NCBI GenBank assembly: GCA_920105625.2 | Contig: CAKKTE020000024.1 | Coordinates: forward strand, 248,001-312,000 | DNA from: Clusia tigrina | Lineage: Eukaryota; Arthropoda; Insecta; Diptera; Clusiidae | Length of the DNA stretch: 64,000 bases | Direction of reading: 5' to 3' | Notes under the pieces: generated by a model | Databases searched by the model: none | Seen by the model: only the letters and a program-made list of their open reading frames with translations | Told to the model about the DNA's origin: nothing | Shown: in pieces, positions 26,801 through 40,700 of the stretch | Layout: the number at the start of each line of letters is the position of its first letter | How positions within the stretch are numbered: the stretch's first letter is position 1 | Translations under genes and position numbers: made by a program

Positions 26801-29800
26801 AGCGATAGCTTAAATTGACAAAAGGCTCGAGCACTTTATTGTTACAATATGTCAAGATTTTATGACGCTCCAGAAAAAGTTACAAGCATTTGAATGTTGC
26901 AAACTTTGATAGGTGTAGGACATACCGTATAGAAGTTAGGGCCATTTGAAGACTTATCAGTATTTGATTTGGGACTCAAGGGTAGCATAGCATTGAGCGA
27001 TAGCTTAAATTGACAAGAGGCTCGAATACTTTATTGTTACAAAATTTGAAGGTTTTATGACGCTCCAGTAAAGAGTTACAAGCATTTGTATGTTGCAAAC
27101 TTTAATAGGTGTAGGACGTACCGTATAGAAGTTAGGGACATTTGAAGTTTTATCAGTGTTTGATTTGGGACTCAAGAGTAGCATAGCTTTGAGCGATTGC
27201 TTAAATTGACAAGTGGCTCGAGGACTTTATTGTTACAAAATTTCAAGGTTTTATGACGCTCTCGTAAAAAGTGACAAGCATTTGTATGTTGCAATTTTTG
27301 ATAGGTGTAGGACGTACCGTATAGAAGATAGGGCCATTTGAAGTTTTCTCAGTGTTTGATTTGGGACTCAAGGGTAGCATAGCATTGAGCGATAGCTTAA
27401 ATTAACAAGAGGCTCGAGTACTTTATTGTTACAAAATTTGAAGTCATTTATGACACTCCAGTAAAAAGTTACAAGCATTTGTATGTTGCAAAATTTGATA
27501 GGTGTAGGACATACCGTATAGAAGTTAGGGCCACTTGAAGTTTTATCAGTGTTTGATTTGGGACTCAAGGGTAGCAAAGCTTTGAGCGATAGCTTAAATT
27601 GACAAGAGGCTCGAGTACTTTATTGTTACATAATTTCAAAGTTTTATGACGCTCCAGTAAAAAGTTACAAGCATTTGTATGTTGCAAACTTTGATAGGTG
27701 TAGGACGTACCGTATAGAAGTTAGGGACACTTGAAGTTTTATCAGTGTTTGATTTGGGACTCAAGGGTAGCATAGCTTTGAGCGATAGCTTAAATTGACA
27801 AGAGGCTCGAGTACTTTATTGTTACAAAATTTCAAGGTTTTATGACGCTCTCGTAAAAAGTGACAAGCATTTGTATGTTGCAATTTTTGATAGGTGTAGG
27901 ACGTACCGTATAGAAGATAGGGCCATTTGAAATTTTATCAGTGTTTATTCTGGACTCAAGGGTAGCATAGCTTTGAGCGATAGCTTCAATTGACAAGAGG
28001 CTCGAGTACTTTATTGTTACAAAATTTCAAGGTTTTATGACGCTCCAGTAAAAGTTACAAGCATTTGTATGTTGCAAACTTTGATAGGTGTAGGACGTAC
28101 CGTGTAGAAGTTAGGGCCATTTAAAGTTTTATCAGTGTTTGGTTTGGGACTCAAGGGTAGCATAGCTTTGAGCGATAGCTTAAATTGACAAGAGGCTCGA
28201 GTACTTTATTGTTACAAAATTTGAAGGTTTTATGACGTTCCAGTAAAAAGTTACAAGCATTTCTATGTTGCAAACTTTGATAGGTGTAGGACGTACCGTA
28301 GAGACGTTAGGGCCATTTGAATATTTATCAGTGTTTGATTTGGGACTCAGCTTTGAGCGATAGCTTAAATTGACAAGAGGATCGAGTACTTTATTGTTAT
28401 AAAATTTCAAGGTTTTATGACGCTCCAGTAAAAAGTTACAAGCATTTGTATGTTGCAAACTTTGATAGGTATAGGATGCACCGCATAAAAAGTTACGGCC
28501 ATTTGAAGTTTTATCAGTGTTTGATTTGGGACTCAAGGGTAGCATAGCTTTGAGCGATAGCTTAAGTTGACAAGAGGATCGAGTACTTTATTGTTCCAAA
28601 ATTTCAAGGTTTTATGACGTTCCAGTAAAGAGTTACAAGCATTTGTATGTTGCAAATTTGGATAGCTGTAGGACGTACCGTATAGAAGATAGGGCCATTT
28701 GAAGTTTTATCAGTGTTCCATTTGGGACTCAAAAGTAGCATAGCTTTGGGCGATAGCTTAAATCGACAAGAGGCTCGAGTACTTTATTGCTACAAAATTT
28801 CAAGGTTTTATGACGCTCCAGTAAAATGTTACAAGCATTTGTATGTGGCAAACTTTGATAGGTGTAGGACGTACCGTATAGAAGTTAGGGCCATTTGAAG
28901 TTTTATCAGTGTTTGATTTGGGACTCAATGGTAGCATAGCTTCGAGCGATAGCTTAAATTGACATGAGGCTCGAGTACTTTATTGTTACAAAATTTCAAG
29001 GTTTTATGACGCTCCAGTAAAAAGTTACAAGCATTTGTACGTTGCAACCTTTGATAGGTGTAGGACGTACCGTATAGAAGATAGGGCCACTTGAAGTTTT
29101 AACAGTGTTTGATTTGGGACTCAAGGGTAGCATAGCTTTGAGCGATAGCTTAAATTGACAAAAGGCTCGAGCACTTTATTGTTACAAAATTTCAAGGTTT
29201 TATGACGCTCCAGTAAAGAGTTACAAGCATTTGTATGTTGCAAACTTTGATAGATGTAGGACGTACCGTATAGAAGTTAGGGCCATTTGAAGTTTTATCA
29301 GTGTTTCATTTGGGACTCAAAAGTAGCATAGCTTTGAGCGTTAGCTTAAATTGACAAGAGGCTCGAGTACTTTATTGCTACAAAATTTCACGGTTTTTTG
29401 ACGCTCCAGTAAAAAGTTACAAGCATTTGTATGTTGCAAACTTTGATAGGTGTAGGACCTACCGTATAGAAGTTAGGGCCATTTGAAGATGTATCAGTGT
29501 TTGATTTGGGACTCAATGGTAGCATAGCTTTGAGCGATAGCTTAAATTGACAAGAGGCTCGAGTACTTTATTGTAACAAAATTTCAAGGTTTTATGACGC
29601 TCCAGTAAAAAGTTACAAGCATTTGTACGTTGCAACCTTTGATAGGTGTAGGACGTACCGTATAGAAGATAGGGCCATTTGAAGTTTTTCAGTGTTTGAT
29701 TTGGGACTCAAGGGTACCATAGCTTTGAGCGATATCTTAAATTGACAAAAAGCTCGAGCACTTTATTGTTATAATATGTCAAGATTTTATGACGCTCCAG

Positions 29801-31005
29801 TAAAAAGTTACAAGCATTTGTATGTTGCAAACTTTGATAGGTGCAGGAAGTACCGTATAGAAGTTAGGGCCATTTGAAGTTTTATCAGTGTTTGATTTGG
29901 GACTCAAGGGTAGCATAGCTTTGAGCGATAGCTTAAATTGACAAGAGGCTCGAGTACTTTATTGTTAAATAATTTCAAGGTTTTATGACGCTTCAGTAAA
30001 AAGTTACAAGCATTTGTATGTTGCAAACCTTGATAGGTGTAGGACGTACCGTATAGAAGTTAGGGACATTTGAAGTTTTATCAGTGTTTGATTTGGGACT
30101 CAAGGGTAGCATAGCTTTGAGCGATAGCTTCAATTGACAAGTGGCTCGAGTACTTTATTGTTACACAATTTCAAGGTTTTATGACGCTCCAGTAAAAGTT
30201 ACAAGCATTTGTATGTTGCAAACTTTGATAGGTGTAGGACGTACCGTATAGAAGTAAGGGCCATTTAAAGTTTTATCAGTGTTTGAGTTGGGACTCAAGG
30301 GTAGCATAGCTTTGAGCGATAGCTTAAATTGACAAGAGGCTCGAGTACTTTATTGCTACAAAATTTCCAGGTTTTATGACGCTCCAGTAAAAGGTTACAA
30401 GCATTTGTATGTTGCAAACTTTGATAAGTGTAGGTCGTACCGTATAGAAATTAGAGCCATTTGAAATTTTATCAGTGTTTGATTTGGGACTGAAGGGTAG
30501 CATAGCTTTGAGCAATAGCTTAAATTGACAAGAGGCTCGAGGACTTTATTATTACAAACTTTCAAGGTTTTATGACGCTCCAGTAAAAAGTTACAAGCAT
30601 TTGTATATTGCAAACTTTGCTAGTTGTAGGACGTACCGTATAGATGTTAGGGCCATTTGAAGTTTTATCAGTGTTTGATTTGGGACTCAAGGGTAGCATA
30701 GCTTTGAGCGATAGCTTAAATTGATAAGAGGCTCGAGTACTTTATTGTTACAAAATTTCAAGGTTTTATGACGCTCTCGTAAAAGTGACAAGCATTTGTA
30801 TGTTGCAATTTTTGATAGGTGTAGGACGTACCGTATAGAAGTTAGGGCCATTTGACGTTTTATCAGTGTTTGATTCTGGACTCAAGGGTAGCATAGCTTT
30901 CAGCGATAGCTTCAATTGACAAGAGGCTCGAGTACTTTATTGTTACAAAACTTCAAGGTTTTATGACGCTCCAGTAAAAAGTTACAAGCATTTGTATGTT
31001 GCAAA
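20854..31005 (+). repeat. Large higher-order block, copy 1 (10,152 bp, about 52 monomers)
   Basis: This block is followed directly by a second copy of itself. At an offset of 10,152 bp, marker sites line up from the start to about 34.98 kb: GGATGAACCG at 23,794 and 33,946, CACGGTTTTTTGACG at about 24,120 and 34,272, AGGACGCACC at 24,381 and 34,533. From about 21.9 kb onward they also line up at 13,078 bp. The left breakpoint is bracketed by 20,853 (AACCTTTG against AAACTTTG) and 20,877 (mapped from the right-end difference at 31,029). Fifty-two consensus monomers would be 10,192 bp; the shortfall is explained by deletion monomers. Confidence 0.9.
24883..29186 (+). repeat. 12-monomer unit, one full and one partial tandem copy (2,340 bp offset)
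   Basis: Sites at 25,028, 25,883 and 26,373 recur 2,340 bp later at 27,368, about 28,223 and 28,713. The match starts after the GAGTAC/GAGGAC difference at 24,882/27,222 and ends at 29,187, where GTTACAAAATTTC replaces GTTACAATATGTC. Each unit holds a 197 bp GAAGTCATTTATGAC monomer, a GATTCTGGACTC type (GTTTATTCTGG at about 27,945 in the second), an 11 bp deletion monomer and a CTTTGGGCG monomer. The same arrangement is carried in block copy 2 at about 37,961-42,264. Twelve monomers is probably the older unit of domain 3. Confidence 0.78.
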
Positions 31006-31928
31006 CTTTGATAGGTGTAGGACGTACCGTATAGAAGATAGGGCCACTTGAAGTTTTAACAGTGTTTGATTTGGGACTCAAGGGTAGCATAGCTTTGAGC
31101 GATAGCTTAAATTGACAAAAGGCTCGAGCACTTTATTGTTACAATATGTCAAGATTTTATGACGCTCCAGAAAAAGTTACAAGCATTTGAATATTGCAAA
31201 CTTTGATAGGTGTAGGACATACCGTATAGAAGTTAGGGCCATTTGAAGACTTATCAGTATTTGATTTGGGACTCAAGGGTAGCATAGCATTGAGCGATAG
31301 CTTAAATTGACAAGAGGCTCGAATACTTTATTGTTACAAAATTTGAAGGCTTTATGACGCTCCAGTAAAGAGTTACAAGCATTTGTATGTTGCAAACTTT
31401 AATAGGTGTAGGACGTACCGTATAGAAGTTAGGGACATTTGAAGTTTTATCAGTGTTTGATTTGGGACTCAAGAGTAGCATAGCTTTGAGCGATTGCTTA
31501 AATTGACAAGTGGCTCGAGTACTTTATTGTTACAAAATTTCAAGGTTTTATGACGCTCTCGTAAAAAGTGACAAGCATTTGTATGTTGCAATTTTTGATA
31601 TGTGTAGGACGTACCGTATAGAAGATAGGGCCATTTGAAGTTTTCTCAGTGTTTGATTTGGGACTCAAGGGTAGCATAGCATTGAGCGATAGCTTAAATT
31701 AACAAGAGGCTCGAGTACTTTATTGTTACAAAATTTGAAGTCATTTATGACACTCCAGTAAAAAGTTACAAGCATTTGTATGTTGCAAAATTTGATAGGT
31801 GTAGGATGTACCGTATAGAAGTTAGGGCCATTTGAAGTTTTATCAGTGTTTGATTTGGGACTCAAGGGTAGCAAAGCTTTGAGCGATAGCTTAAATTGAC
31901 AAGAGGCTCGAGTACTTTATTGTTACAT

Positions 31929-34854
31929 AATTTCAAAGTTTTATGACGCTCCAGTAAAAAGTTACAAGCATTTGTATGTTGCAAACTTTGATAGGTGTAG
32001 GACGTACCGTATAGAAGTTAGGGACACTTGAAGTTTTATCAGTGTTTGATTTGGGACTCATGGGTAGCATAGCTTTGAGCGATAGCTTAAATTGACAAGA
32101 GGCTCGAGTACTTTATTGTTACAAAATTTCAAGGTTTTATGACGCTCTCGTAAAAAGTGACAAGCATTTGTATGTTGCAATTTTTGATAGGTGTAGGACG
32201 TACCGTATAGAAGATAGGGCCATTTGAAATTGTATCAGTGTTTGATTCTGGACTCAAGGGTAGCATAGCTTTGAGCGATAGCTTCAATTGACAAGAGGCT
32301 CGAGTACTTTATTGTTACAAAATTTCAAGGTTTTATGACGCTCCAGTAAAAGTTACAAGCATTTGTATGTTGCAAACTTTGATAGGTGTAGGACGTACCG
32401 TGTAGAAGTTAGGGCCATTTAAAGTTTTATCAGTGTTTGGTTTGGGACTCAAGGGTAGCATAGCTTTGAGCGATAGCTTAAATTGACAAGAGGCTCGAGT
32501 ACTTTATTGTTACAAAATTTCAAGGTTTTATGACGTTCCAGTAAAAAGTTACAAGCATTTCTATGTTGCAAACTTTGATAGGTGTAGGACGTACCGTAGA
32601 GACGTTAGGGCCATTTGAATATTTATCAGTGTTTGATTTGGGACTCAGCTTTGAGCGATAGCTTAAATTGACAAGAGGATCGAGTACTTTATTGTTATAA
32701 AATTTCAAGGTTTTATGACGCTCCAGTAAAAAGTTACAAGCATTTGTATGTTGCAAACTTTGATAGGTATAGGATGCACCGTATAGAAGTTACGGCCATT
32801 TGAAATTTTATCAGTGTTGATTTGGGACACAAGGGTAGCATAGCTTTGAGCGATAGCTTAAGTTGACAAGAGGATCGAGTACTTTATTGTTACAAAATTT
32901 CAAGGTTTTATGACGTTCCAGTAAAGAGTTACAAGCATTTGTATGTTGCAAATTTGGATAGCTGTAGGACGTACCGTATAGAAGATAGGGCCATTTGAAG
33001 TTTTATCAGTGTTCCATTTGGGACTCAAAAGTAGCATAGCTTTGGGCGATAGCTTAAATCGACAAGAGGCTCGAGTACTTTATTGCTACAAAATTTCAAG
33101 GTTTTATGACGCTCCAGTAAAATGTTACAAGCATTTGTATGTGGCAAACTTTGATAGGTGTAGGACGTACCGTATAGAAGTTAGGGCCATTTAAAGTTTT
33201 ATCAGTGTTTGATTTGGGACTCAATGGTAGCATAGCTTCGAGCGATAGCTTAAATTGACATGAGGCTCGAGTACTTTATTGTTACAAAATTTCAAGGTTT
33301 TATGACGCTCCAGTAAAAAGTTACAAGCATTTGTACGTTGCAACCTTTGATAGGTGTAGGACGTACCGTATAGAAGATAGGGCCACTTGAAGTTTTAACA
33401 GTGTTTGATTTGGGACTCAAGGGTTGCATAGCTTTGAGCGATAGCTTAAATTGACAAAAGGCTCGAGCACTTTATTCTTACAATATGTCAAGATTTTATG
33501 ACGCTCCAGAAAAAGTTACAAGCATTTGAATGTTGCAAACTTTGATAGGTGTAGGACATACCGTATAGAAGTTAGGGCCATTTGAAGACTTATCAGTATT
33601 TGATTTGGGACTCAAGGGTAGCATAGCATTGAGCGATAGCTTAAATTGACAAGAGGCTCGAATACTTTATTGTTACAAAATTTGAAGGTTTTATGACGCT
33701 CCAGTAAAGAGTTACAAGCATTTGTATGTTGCAAACTTTAATAGGTGTAGGACGTACCGTATAGAAGTTAGGGACATTTGAAGTTTTATCAGTGTTTGAT
33801 TTGGGACTCAAGAGTAGCATAGCTTTGAGCGATTGCTTAAATTGACAAGTGGCTCGAGTACTTTATTGTTACAAAATTTCAAGGTTTTATGACGCTCTCG
33901 TAAAAAGTGACAAGCATTTGTATGTTGCAAACTTTGATAGGTATAGGATGAACCGTAGAGAATTTAAGGCCATTTGAAGTCTTATCAGTATTTGATTTGG
34001 GACTCAATGGTAGCATAGATTTGAGCGATAGCTTAAATTGACAAGAGGCTCGAGTACTTTATTGTTACAAAATTTCAAGGTTTTATGACGCTCCAGTAAA
34101 GAGTTACAAGCATTTGTATGTTGCAAACTTTGATAGCTGTAGGACGTACCGTATAGAAATTAGGGCCATTTGAAGTTTTATCAGTGTTTCATTTGGGACT
34201 CAAAAGTAGCATAGCTTTGAGCGATAGCTTAAATTGACAAGAGGCTCGAGTACTTTATTGCTACAAAATTTCACGGTTTTTTGACGCTCCAGTAAAAAGT
34301 TACAAGCATTTGTATGTTGTAAACTTTGATAGGTGTAGGACCTACCGTATAGAAGTTAGGGCCATTTGAAGATTTATCAGTGTTTGATTTGGGACTCAAT
34401 GGTAGCATAGCTTTGAGCGATAGCTTAAATTGACAAGAGGCTCGAGTACTTTATTGTAACAAAATTTCAAGGTTTTATGACGCTCCAGTAAAAAGTTACA
34501 AGCATTTGTATGTTGCAAACTTTGATAGGTGGAGGACGCACCGTATAGAAGTTAGGGACACTTGAAGTTTTATCAGTGTTTGATTTGGGACTCAAGGGTA
34601 GCATAGCTCTGAGCGATAGCTTAAATTGACAAGAGGCTCGAGTACTTTATTGTTACAAAATTTTAAGGCTTTATGACGCTCCAGTAAAGATTTACAGGCA
34701 TTTGTATGTTGCAAACTTTGATAGATGTAGGACGTACCGTATAGAAGCTAGGGCCATTTGAAGTTTTATCAGTGTTTCATTTGGGACTCAAAAGTAGCAT
34801 AGCTTTGAGCGATAGCTTAAATTGACAAGAGGCTCGAGTACTTTATTGTTACAC
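31929..34854 (+). repeat. 15-monomer tandem duplication, copy a (2,926 bp)
   Basis: The 11 bp deletion junction at 32,643 and the CTTTGGGCG monomer at 33,009 recur 2,926 bp later (35,569; 35,935), as do the GTTGCATAGC / TTATTCTTACAATATG variants and the GGATGAACCG site. The block corresponds to 21.8-24.8 kb of copy 1. The breakpoint can be placed only within 31,929-32,087, because copies are identical there apart from a private CATGGGTAGC change at 32,061. Confidence 0.82.
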
Positions 34855-37780
34855 AATTTCAAAGTTTTATGACGCTCCAGTAAAAAGTTACAAGCATTTG
34901 TATGTTGCAAACTTTGATAGGTGTAGGACGTACCGTATAGAAGTTAGGGACACTTGAAGTTTTATCAGTGTTTGATTTGGGACTCAAGGGTAGCATAGCT
35001 TTGAGCGATAGCTTAAATTGACAAGAGGCTCGAGTACTTTATTGTTACAAAATTTCAAGGTTTTATGACGCTCTCGTAAAAAGTGACAAGCATTTGTATG
35101 TTGCAATTTTTGATAGGTGTAGGACGTACCGTATAGAAGATAGGGCCATTTGAAATTGTATCAGTGTTTGATTCTGGACTCAAGGGTAGCATAGCTTTGA
35201 GCGATAGCTTCAATTGACAAGAGGCTCGAGTACTTTATTGTTACAAAATTTCAAGGTTTTATGACGCTCCAGTAAAAGTTACAAGCATTTGTATGTTGCA
35301 AACTTTGATAGGTGTAGGACGTACCGTGTAGAAGTTAGGGCCATTTAAAGTTTTATCAGTGTTTGGTTTGGGACTCAAGGGTAGCATAGCTTTGAGCGAT
35401 AGCTTAAGTTGACAAGAGGCTCGAGTACTTTATTGTTACAAAATTTCAAGGTTTTATGACGTTCCAGTAAAAAGTTACAAGCATTTCTATGTTGCAAACT
35501 TTGATAGGTGTAGGACGTACCGTAGAGACGTTAGGGCCATTTGAATATTTATCAGTGTTTGATTTGGGACTCAGCTTTGAGCGATAGCTTAAATTGACAA
35601 GAGGATCGAGTACTTTATTGTTATAAAATTTCAAGGTTTTATGACGCTCCAGTAAAAAGTTACAAGCATTTGTATGTTGCAAACTTTGATAGGTATAGGA
35701 TGCACCGTATAGAAGTTACGGCCATTTGAAATTTTATCAGTGTTGATTTGGGACACAAGGGTAGCATAGCTTTGAGCGATAGCTTAAGTTGACAAGAGGA
35801 TCGAGTACTTTATTGTTACAAAATTTCAAGGTTTTATGACGTTCCAGTAAAGAGTTACAAGCATTTGTATGTTGCAAATTTGGATAGCTGTAGGACGTAC
35901 CGTATAGAAGATAGGGCCATTTGAAGTTTTATCAGTGTTCCATTTGGGACTCAAAAGTAGCATAGCTTTGGGCGATAGCTTAAATCGACAAGAGGCTCGA
36001 GTACTTTATTGCTACAAAATTTCAAGGTTTTATGACGCTCCAGTAAAATGTTACAAGCATTTGTATGTGGCAAACTTTGATAGGTGTAGGACGTACCGTA
36101 TAGAAGTTAGGGCCATTTGAAGTTTTATCAGTGTTTGATTTGGGACTCAATGGTAGCATAGCTTCGAGCGATAGCTTAAATTGACATGAGGCTCGAGTAC
36201 TTTATTGTTACAAAATTTCAAGGTTTTATGACGCTCCAGTAAAAAGTTACAAGCATTTGTACGTTGCAACCTTTGATAGGTGTAGGACGTACCGTATAGA
36301 AGATAGGGCCACTTGAAGTTTTAACAGTGTTTGATTTGGGACTCAAGGGTTGCATAGCTTTGAGCGATAGCTTAAATTGACAAAAGGCTCGAGCACTTTA
36401 TTCTTACAATATGTCAAGATTTTATGACGCTCCAGAAAAAGTTACAAGCATTTGAATGTTGCAAACTTTGATAGGTGTAGGACATACCGTATAGAAGTTA
36501 GGGCCATTTGAAGACTTATCAGTATTTGATTTGGGACTCAAGGGTAGCATAGCATTGAGCGATAGCTTAAATTGACAAGAGGCTCGAATACTTTATTGTT
36601 ACAAAATTTGAAGGTTTTATGACGCTCCAGTAAAGAGTTACAAGCATTTGTATGTTGCAAACTTTAATAGGTGTAGGACGTACCGTATAGAAGTTAGGGA
36701 CATTTGAAGTTTTATCAGTGTTTGATTTGGGACTCAAGAGTAGCATAGCTTTGAGCGATTGCTTAAATTGACAAGTGGCTCGAGTACTTTATTGTTACAA
36801 AATTTCAAGGTTTTATGACGCTCTCGTAAAAAGTGACAAGCATTTGTATGTTGCAAACTTTGATAGGTATAGGATGAACCGTAGAGAATTTAAGGCCATT
36901 TGAAGTCTTATCAGTATTTGATTTGGGACTCAATGGTAGCATAGATTTGAGCGATAGCTTAAATTGACAAGAGGCTCGAGTACTTTATTGTTACAAAATT
37001 TCAAGGTTTTATGACGCTCCAGTAAAGAGTTACAAGCATTTGTATGTTGCAAACTTTGATAGATGTAGGACGTACCGTATAGAAGTTAGGGCCATTTGAA
37101 GTTTTATCAGTGTTTCATTTGGGACTCAAAAGTAGCATAGCTTTGAGCGATAGCTTAAATTGACAAGAGGCTCGAGTACTTTATTGCTACAAAATTTCAC
37201 GGTTTTTTGACGCTCCAGTAAAAAGTTACAAGCATTTGTATGTTGTAAACTTTGATAGGTGTAGGACCTACCGTATAGAAGTTAGGGCCATTTGAAGTTT
37301 TATCAGTGTTTGATTTGGGACTCAATGGTAGCATAGCTTTGAGCGATAGCTTAAATTGACAAGAGGCTCGAGTACTTTATTGTAACAAAATTTCAAGGTT
37401 TTATGACGCTCCAGTAAAAAGTTACAAGCATTTGTATGTTGCAAACTTTGATAGGTGTAGGACGCACCGTATAGAAGTTAGGGACACTTGAAGTTTTATC
37501 AGTGTTTGATTTGGGACTCAAGGGTAGCATAGCTCTGAGCGATAGCTTAAATTGACAAGAGGCTCGAGTACTTTATTGTTACAAAATTTTAAGGCTTTAT
37601 GACGCTCCAGTAAAGATTTACAGGCATTTGTATGTTGCAAACTTTGATAGATGTAGGACGTACCGTATAGAAGCTAGGGCCATTTGAAGTTTTATCAGTG
37701 TTTCATTTGGGACTCAAAAGTAGCATAGCTTTGAGCGATAGCTTAAATTGACAAGAGGCTCGAGTACTTTATTGTTACAC
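34855..37780 (+). repeat. 15-monomer tandem duplication, copy b (2,926 bp)
   Basis: This is the second copy of the preceding block; its end is fuzzy by up to about 160 bp. After it, the sequence resumes the copy 1 order with the rare GCGATAGCGTAAATTG variant (24,855 and 37,933, offset 13,078). That variant is absent at the first junction near 35,013, which is how the two copies can be told apart. The GATAGCTG / AGAAATTAGG pair near 34,135 is private to copy a; copy b has GATAGATG / AGAAGTTAGG, like block copy 1. Confidence 0.82.
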
Positions 37781-40700
37781 AATTTCAAAGTTTTATGACG
37801 CTCCAGTAAAAAGTTACAAGCATTTGTATGTTGCAAACTTTGATAGGTGTAGGACGTACCGTATAGAAGTTAGGGACACTTGAAGTTTTATCAGTGTTTG
37901 ATTTGGGACTCAAGGGTAGCATAGCTTTGAGCGATAGCGTAAATTGACAAGAGGCTCGAGTACTTTATTGTTACAAAATTTCAAGGTTTTATGACGCTCT
38001 CGTAAAATGTGACAAGCATTTGTATGTTGCAATTTTTGATAGGTGTAGGACGTACCGTATTGAAGATAGGGCCATTTGAAGTTTTCTCAGTGTTTGATTT
38101 GGGACTCAAGGGTAGCATAGCATTGAGCGATAGCTTAAATTAACAAGAGGCTCGAGTACTTTATTGTTACAAAATTTGAAGTCATTTATGACACTCCAGT
38201 AAAAAGTTACAAGCATTTGTATGTTGCAAAATTTTATAGGTGTAGGACGTACCGTATAGAAGTTAGGGCCATTTGAAGTTTTATCAGTGTTTGATTTGGG
38301 ACTCAAGGGTAGCAAAGCTTTGAGCGATAGCTTAAATTGACAAGAGGCTCGAGTACTTTATTGTTACATAATTTCAAAGTTTTATGACGCTCCAGTAAAA
38401 AGTTACAAGCATTTGTATGTTGCAAACTTTGATAGGTGTAGGACGTACCGTATAGAAGTTAGGGACACTTGAAGTTTTATCAGTGTTTGATTTGGGACTC
38501 AAGGGTAGCATAGCTTTGAGCGATAGCTTAAATTGACAAGAGGCTCGAGTACTTTATTGTTACAAAATTTCAAGGTTTTATGACGCTCTCGTAAAAAGTG
38601 ACAAGCATTTGTATGTTGCAATTTTTGATAGGTGTAGGACGTACCGTATAGAAGATAGGGCCATTTGAAATTTTTTCAGTGTTTGATTCTGGACTCAAGG
38701 GTAGCATAGCTTTGAGCGATAGCTTCAATTGACAAGAGGCTCGAGTACTTTATTGTTACAAAATTTCAAGGTTTTATGACGCTCCAGTAAAAGTTACAAG
38801 CATTTGTATGTTGCAAACTTTGATAGGTGTAGGACGTACCGTGTAGAAGTTAGGGCCATTTAAAGTTTTATCAGTGTTTGGTTTGGGACTCAAGGGTAGC
38901 ATAGCTTTGAGCGATAGCTTAAATTGACAAGAGGCTCGAGTACTTTATTGTTACAAAATTTCAAGGTTTTATGACGTTCCAGTAAAAAGTTACAAGCATT
39001 TCTATGTTGCAAACTTTGATAGGTGTAGGACGTACCGTAGAGACGTTAGGGCCATTTGAATATTTATCAGTGTTTGATTTGGGACTCAGCTTTGAGCGAT
39101 AGCTTAAATTGACAAGAGGATTGAGTACTTTATTGTTATAAAATTTCAAGGTTTTATGACGCTCCAGTAAAAAGTTACAAGCATTTGTATGTTGCAAACT
39201 TTGATAGGTATAGGATGCACCGTATAGAAGTTACGGCCATTTGAAGTTTTATCAGTGTTTGATTTGGGACTCAAGGGTAGCATAGCTTTGAGCGATAGCT
39301 TAAGTTGACAAGAGGATCGAGTACTTTATTGTTACAAAATTTCAAGGTTTTATGACGTTCCAGTAAAGAGTTACAAGCATTTGTATGTTGCAAATTTTGA
39401 TAGCTGTAGGACGTACCGTATAGAAGATAGGGCCATTTGAAGTTTTATCAGTGTTCCATTTGGGACTCAAAAGTAGCATAGCTTTGGGCGATAGCTTAAA
39501 TCGACAAGAGGCTCGAGTACTTTATTGCTACAAAATTTCAAGGTTTTATGACGCTCCAGTAAAAAGTTACAAGCATTTGTATGTGGCAAACTTTGATAGG
39601 TGTAAGACGTACCGTATAGAAGTTAGGGCCATTTGAAGTTTTATCAGTGTTTGATTTGGGACTCAATGGTAGCATAGCTTAGAGCGATAGCTTAAATTGA
39701 CATGAGGCTCGAGTACTTTATTGTTACAAAATTTCAAGGTTTTATGACGCTCCAGTAAAAAGTTACAAGCATTTGTACTTTGCAACCTTTGATAGGTGTA
39801 GGACGTACCGTATAGAAGATAGGGCCACTTGAAGTTTTAACAGTGTTTGATTTGGGACTCAAGGGTAGCATAGCTTTGAGCGATAGCTTAAATTGACAAA
39901 AGGCTCGAGCACTTTATTGTTACAATATGTCAAGATTTTATGACGCTCCAGAAAAAGTTACAAGCATTTGAATGTTGCAAACTTTGATAGGTGTAGGACA
40001 TACCGTATAGAAGTTAGGGCCATTTGAAGACTTATCAGTATTTGATTTGGGACTCAAGGGTAGCATAGCATTGAGCGATAGCTTAAATTGACAAGAGGCT
40101 CGAATACTTTATTGTTACAAAATTTGAAGGTTTTATGACGCTCCAGTAAAAAGTTACAAGCATTTGTATGTTGCAAACTTTAATAGGTGTAGGACGTACC
40201 GTATAGAAGTTAGGGACATTTGAAGTTTTATCAGTGTTTGATTTGGGACTCAAGAGTAGCATAGCTTTGAGCGATTGCTTAAATTGACAAGTGGCTCGAG
40301 GACTTTATTGTTACAAAATTTCAAGGTTTTATGACGCTCTCGTAAAAAGTGACAAGCATTTGTATGTTGCAATTTTTGATAGGTGTAGGACGTACCGTAT
40401 AGAAGATAGGGCCATTTGAAGTTTTCTCAGTGTTTGATTTGGGACTCAAGGGTAGCATAGCATTGAGCGATAGCTTAAATTAACAAGAGGCTCGAGTACT
40501 TTATTGTTACAAAATTTGAAGTCATTTATGACACTCCAGTAAAAAGTTACAAGCATTTGTATGTTGCAAAATTTGATAGGTGTAGGACATACCGTATAGA
40601 AGTTAGGGCCATTTGAAGTTTTATCAGTGTTTGATTTGGGACTCAAGGGTAGCAAAGCTTTGAGCGATAGCTTAAATTGACAAGAGGCTCGAGTACTTTA

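Noticed and set aside
28180..28545. The longest open frame, 121 codons on the minus strand, with a second copy at 41,258-41,623
   Set aside because: It spans two monomers and stays open only because the 11 bp deletion and small insertions happen to join frames. The second copy exists because the 13,078 bp offset block was duplicated. There is no independent coding evidence.
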